Shown here: positions 62,999 through 64,000 of the stretch, piece by piece
Position numbering within the stretch: position 1 is the stretch's first letter
Layout: the number at the start of each line of letters is the position of its first letter
Notes under the pieces: generated by a model
Told to the model about the DNA's origin: nothing
What the model saw: the letters and a program-made list of their open reading frames with translations, nothing else
Database searches by the model: none
Position numbers and translations under genes: made by a program
Origin: Lichenostomus cassidix
Lineage: Eukaryota > Chordata > Aves > Passeriformes > Meliphagidae
DNA length: 64,000 nucleotides
Assembly (NCBI GenBank): GCA_008360975.2
Contig: CM039211.1
Coordinates: 18,634,943-18,698,942, forward strand
Direction: 5' to 3'

Positions 62999-64000
62999 CA
63001 TGTTTCCAGGGCTGGCAGTATGTCAATATCACTGTTTAATTTTTCCAGGAGTAAGTTGGTGAGCTGTGGTGATATCTTACAAGCAATCAGAAAGGAAATT
63101 CTGTGGTGATAGACTTGGCCCTAGGCCCCAGTAAACTTTCCAATTAGTCCTGGTTTTCATGGAGGCTCCTGCACCTGGCATGAGCATTGTAATAGGATTC
63201 GCAAATACATTATTCTTACTCTTGATTAATTGACTTTCTTCATTCAGAAACAGTGTAGATCACAGTCAAGCAAAATATATTCTCTATCATACGTGTCTTC
63301 CATTGTTTACCTCATTTTCCCCCTTTTCAGCCAAAAGAAAAAAAATAACTAGTTTACTGTATTTCCACTTTGTAACTGTTGTAACTGTTTGCAACAACTT
63401 GCTGTTGTTACTTTTGTTTCCTTTACAATTTAAGAGTTTTCATTTATTCAGGGACTAACAACAGGCCCTTTTCAACTCTTATTATCTTGTGTTTGCATTA
63501 AAGAAAAAATTCACATTTCAACATTGTACAGTCCATATAACTTTGCTACTATGCAGCTATATCCCCCTCATTTAAAATAAAAAGAAGACCCAAAATAATT
63601 ATCCTGAAAGGTTACAAAGATACATTTGCCTTTCCAGTTATTTACATTGTTTTTCAAAATAACCAATATTCAGCTACAAATTCCTGAGCTCAGTTGCAAA
63701 TTAATCTCAGTCTGTGTAAATCTTTCCATTTGAAAGTACAGGAGAAAAAATATGAGAAAGAAATTAAGTTCTGAAATTCAAAGTTTATTTTAGCTGGAGT
63801 AAGGGTACCATGATTCATCAGTCTTGACAAAGTACTGGGAGAGTGGAAGAAGCAACTCATAGCAGGAAGGTTTAAAAGTTTTACAGCAGGATAACATCTT
63901 CCTGATTTTGAAACTTTGCTGTCCAATGCAAATATGTATGACATGACCTTGCCACTTTCCACAAGACCACTCCTACCTCCTCCTGCCTCATTTTTTATCC
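62999..64000. other. Unique AT-rich non-coding DNA to the window end
   Basis: No gene or repeat family is recognised. An open frame on - at 63690-63962 (90 codons) has no recognisable features. Confidence 0.5.

Noticed and set aside
62541..63032. 163-codon Lys/Arg/Glu/Gly-rich frame on -, and the 151-codon Phe/Pro-rich frame on +
   Set aside because: Both are translations of the pyrimidine microsatellite, whose units contain no stops, plus flanks. They are not proteins.

Overview
The window looks like a gene-poor stretch of a bird nuclear genome. The evidence is the repeat content. There are several 5'-truncated CR1 LINEs, two of which keep the avian CR1 3' end of short repeats related to attctatg. 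There is one solo LTR whose sequence I recognise as a common avian ERVL-type LTR, and a second GC-rich LTR. The rest is AT-rich single-copy DNA with homopolymer runs and simple repeats. A passerine or other neoavian bird is the most likely source, but the species cannot be fixed from this sequence.

I found no protein-coding gene, exon set or functional RNA gene that I can defend. The longest open frames are antisense shadows of CR1, simple-repeat translations, or isolated frames of up to 138 codons with no recognisable domain. The window is therefore intergenic (gene desert) or inside a very long intron.

Layout: 1-11165 is unique AT-rich DNA with three perfect short hairpins. 11166-11754 is a solo ERVL-like LTR with an intact 5-bp target-site duplication. 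CR1 pieces on the + strand lie at 12980-13330, 14427-14580, 26680-27752 and 37370-38107. CR1 pieces on the - strand lie at 50802-51327 and 55328-56220. A short CR1 3' tail at 62690-62756 runs into a complex pyrimidine microsatellite ending at 62998. A second LTR (- strand orientation, 42205-43022) is markedly GC-richer than its surroundings. A possible very old tRNA-derived SINE relic is at 25620-25790 (- strand).

Nothing here acts as a pathway. The most interesting structure is a 72-bp sequence with a palindromic core. It occurs twice, 924 bp apart: once inserted cleanly into a CR1 copy (37531-37602) and once in unique DNA (38455-38526). Other observations worth checking are a new inverted repeat plus local duplication inside CR1 at 27537-27605 (possible template-switch event), the repeat expansion at the CR1 tail near 62.8 kb, the two-promoter-like layout of the GC-rich LTR, and a repeat-free block near 61.3-62.0 kb with homeodomain/POU-like motifs that may be conserved regulatory DNA. 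Two CR1 copies show loss of the reverse transcriptase catalytic aspartates, so they are dead.
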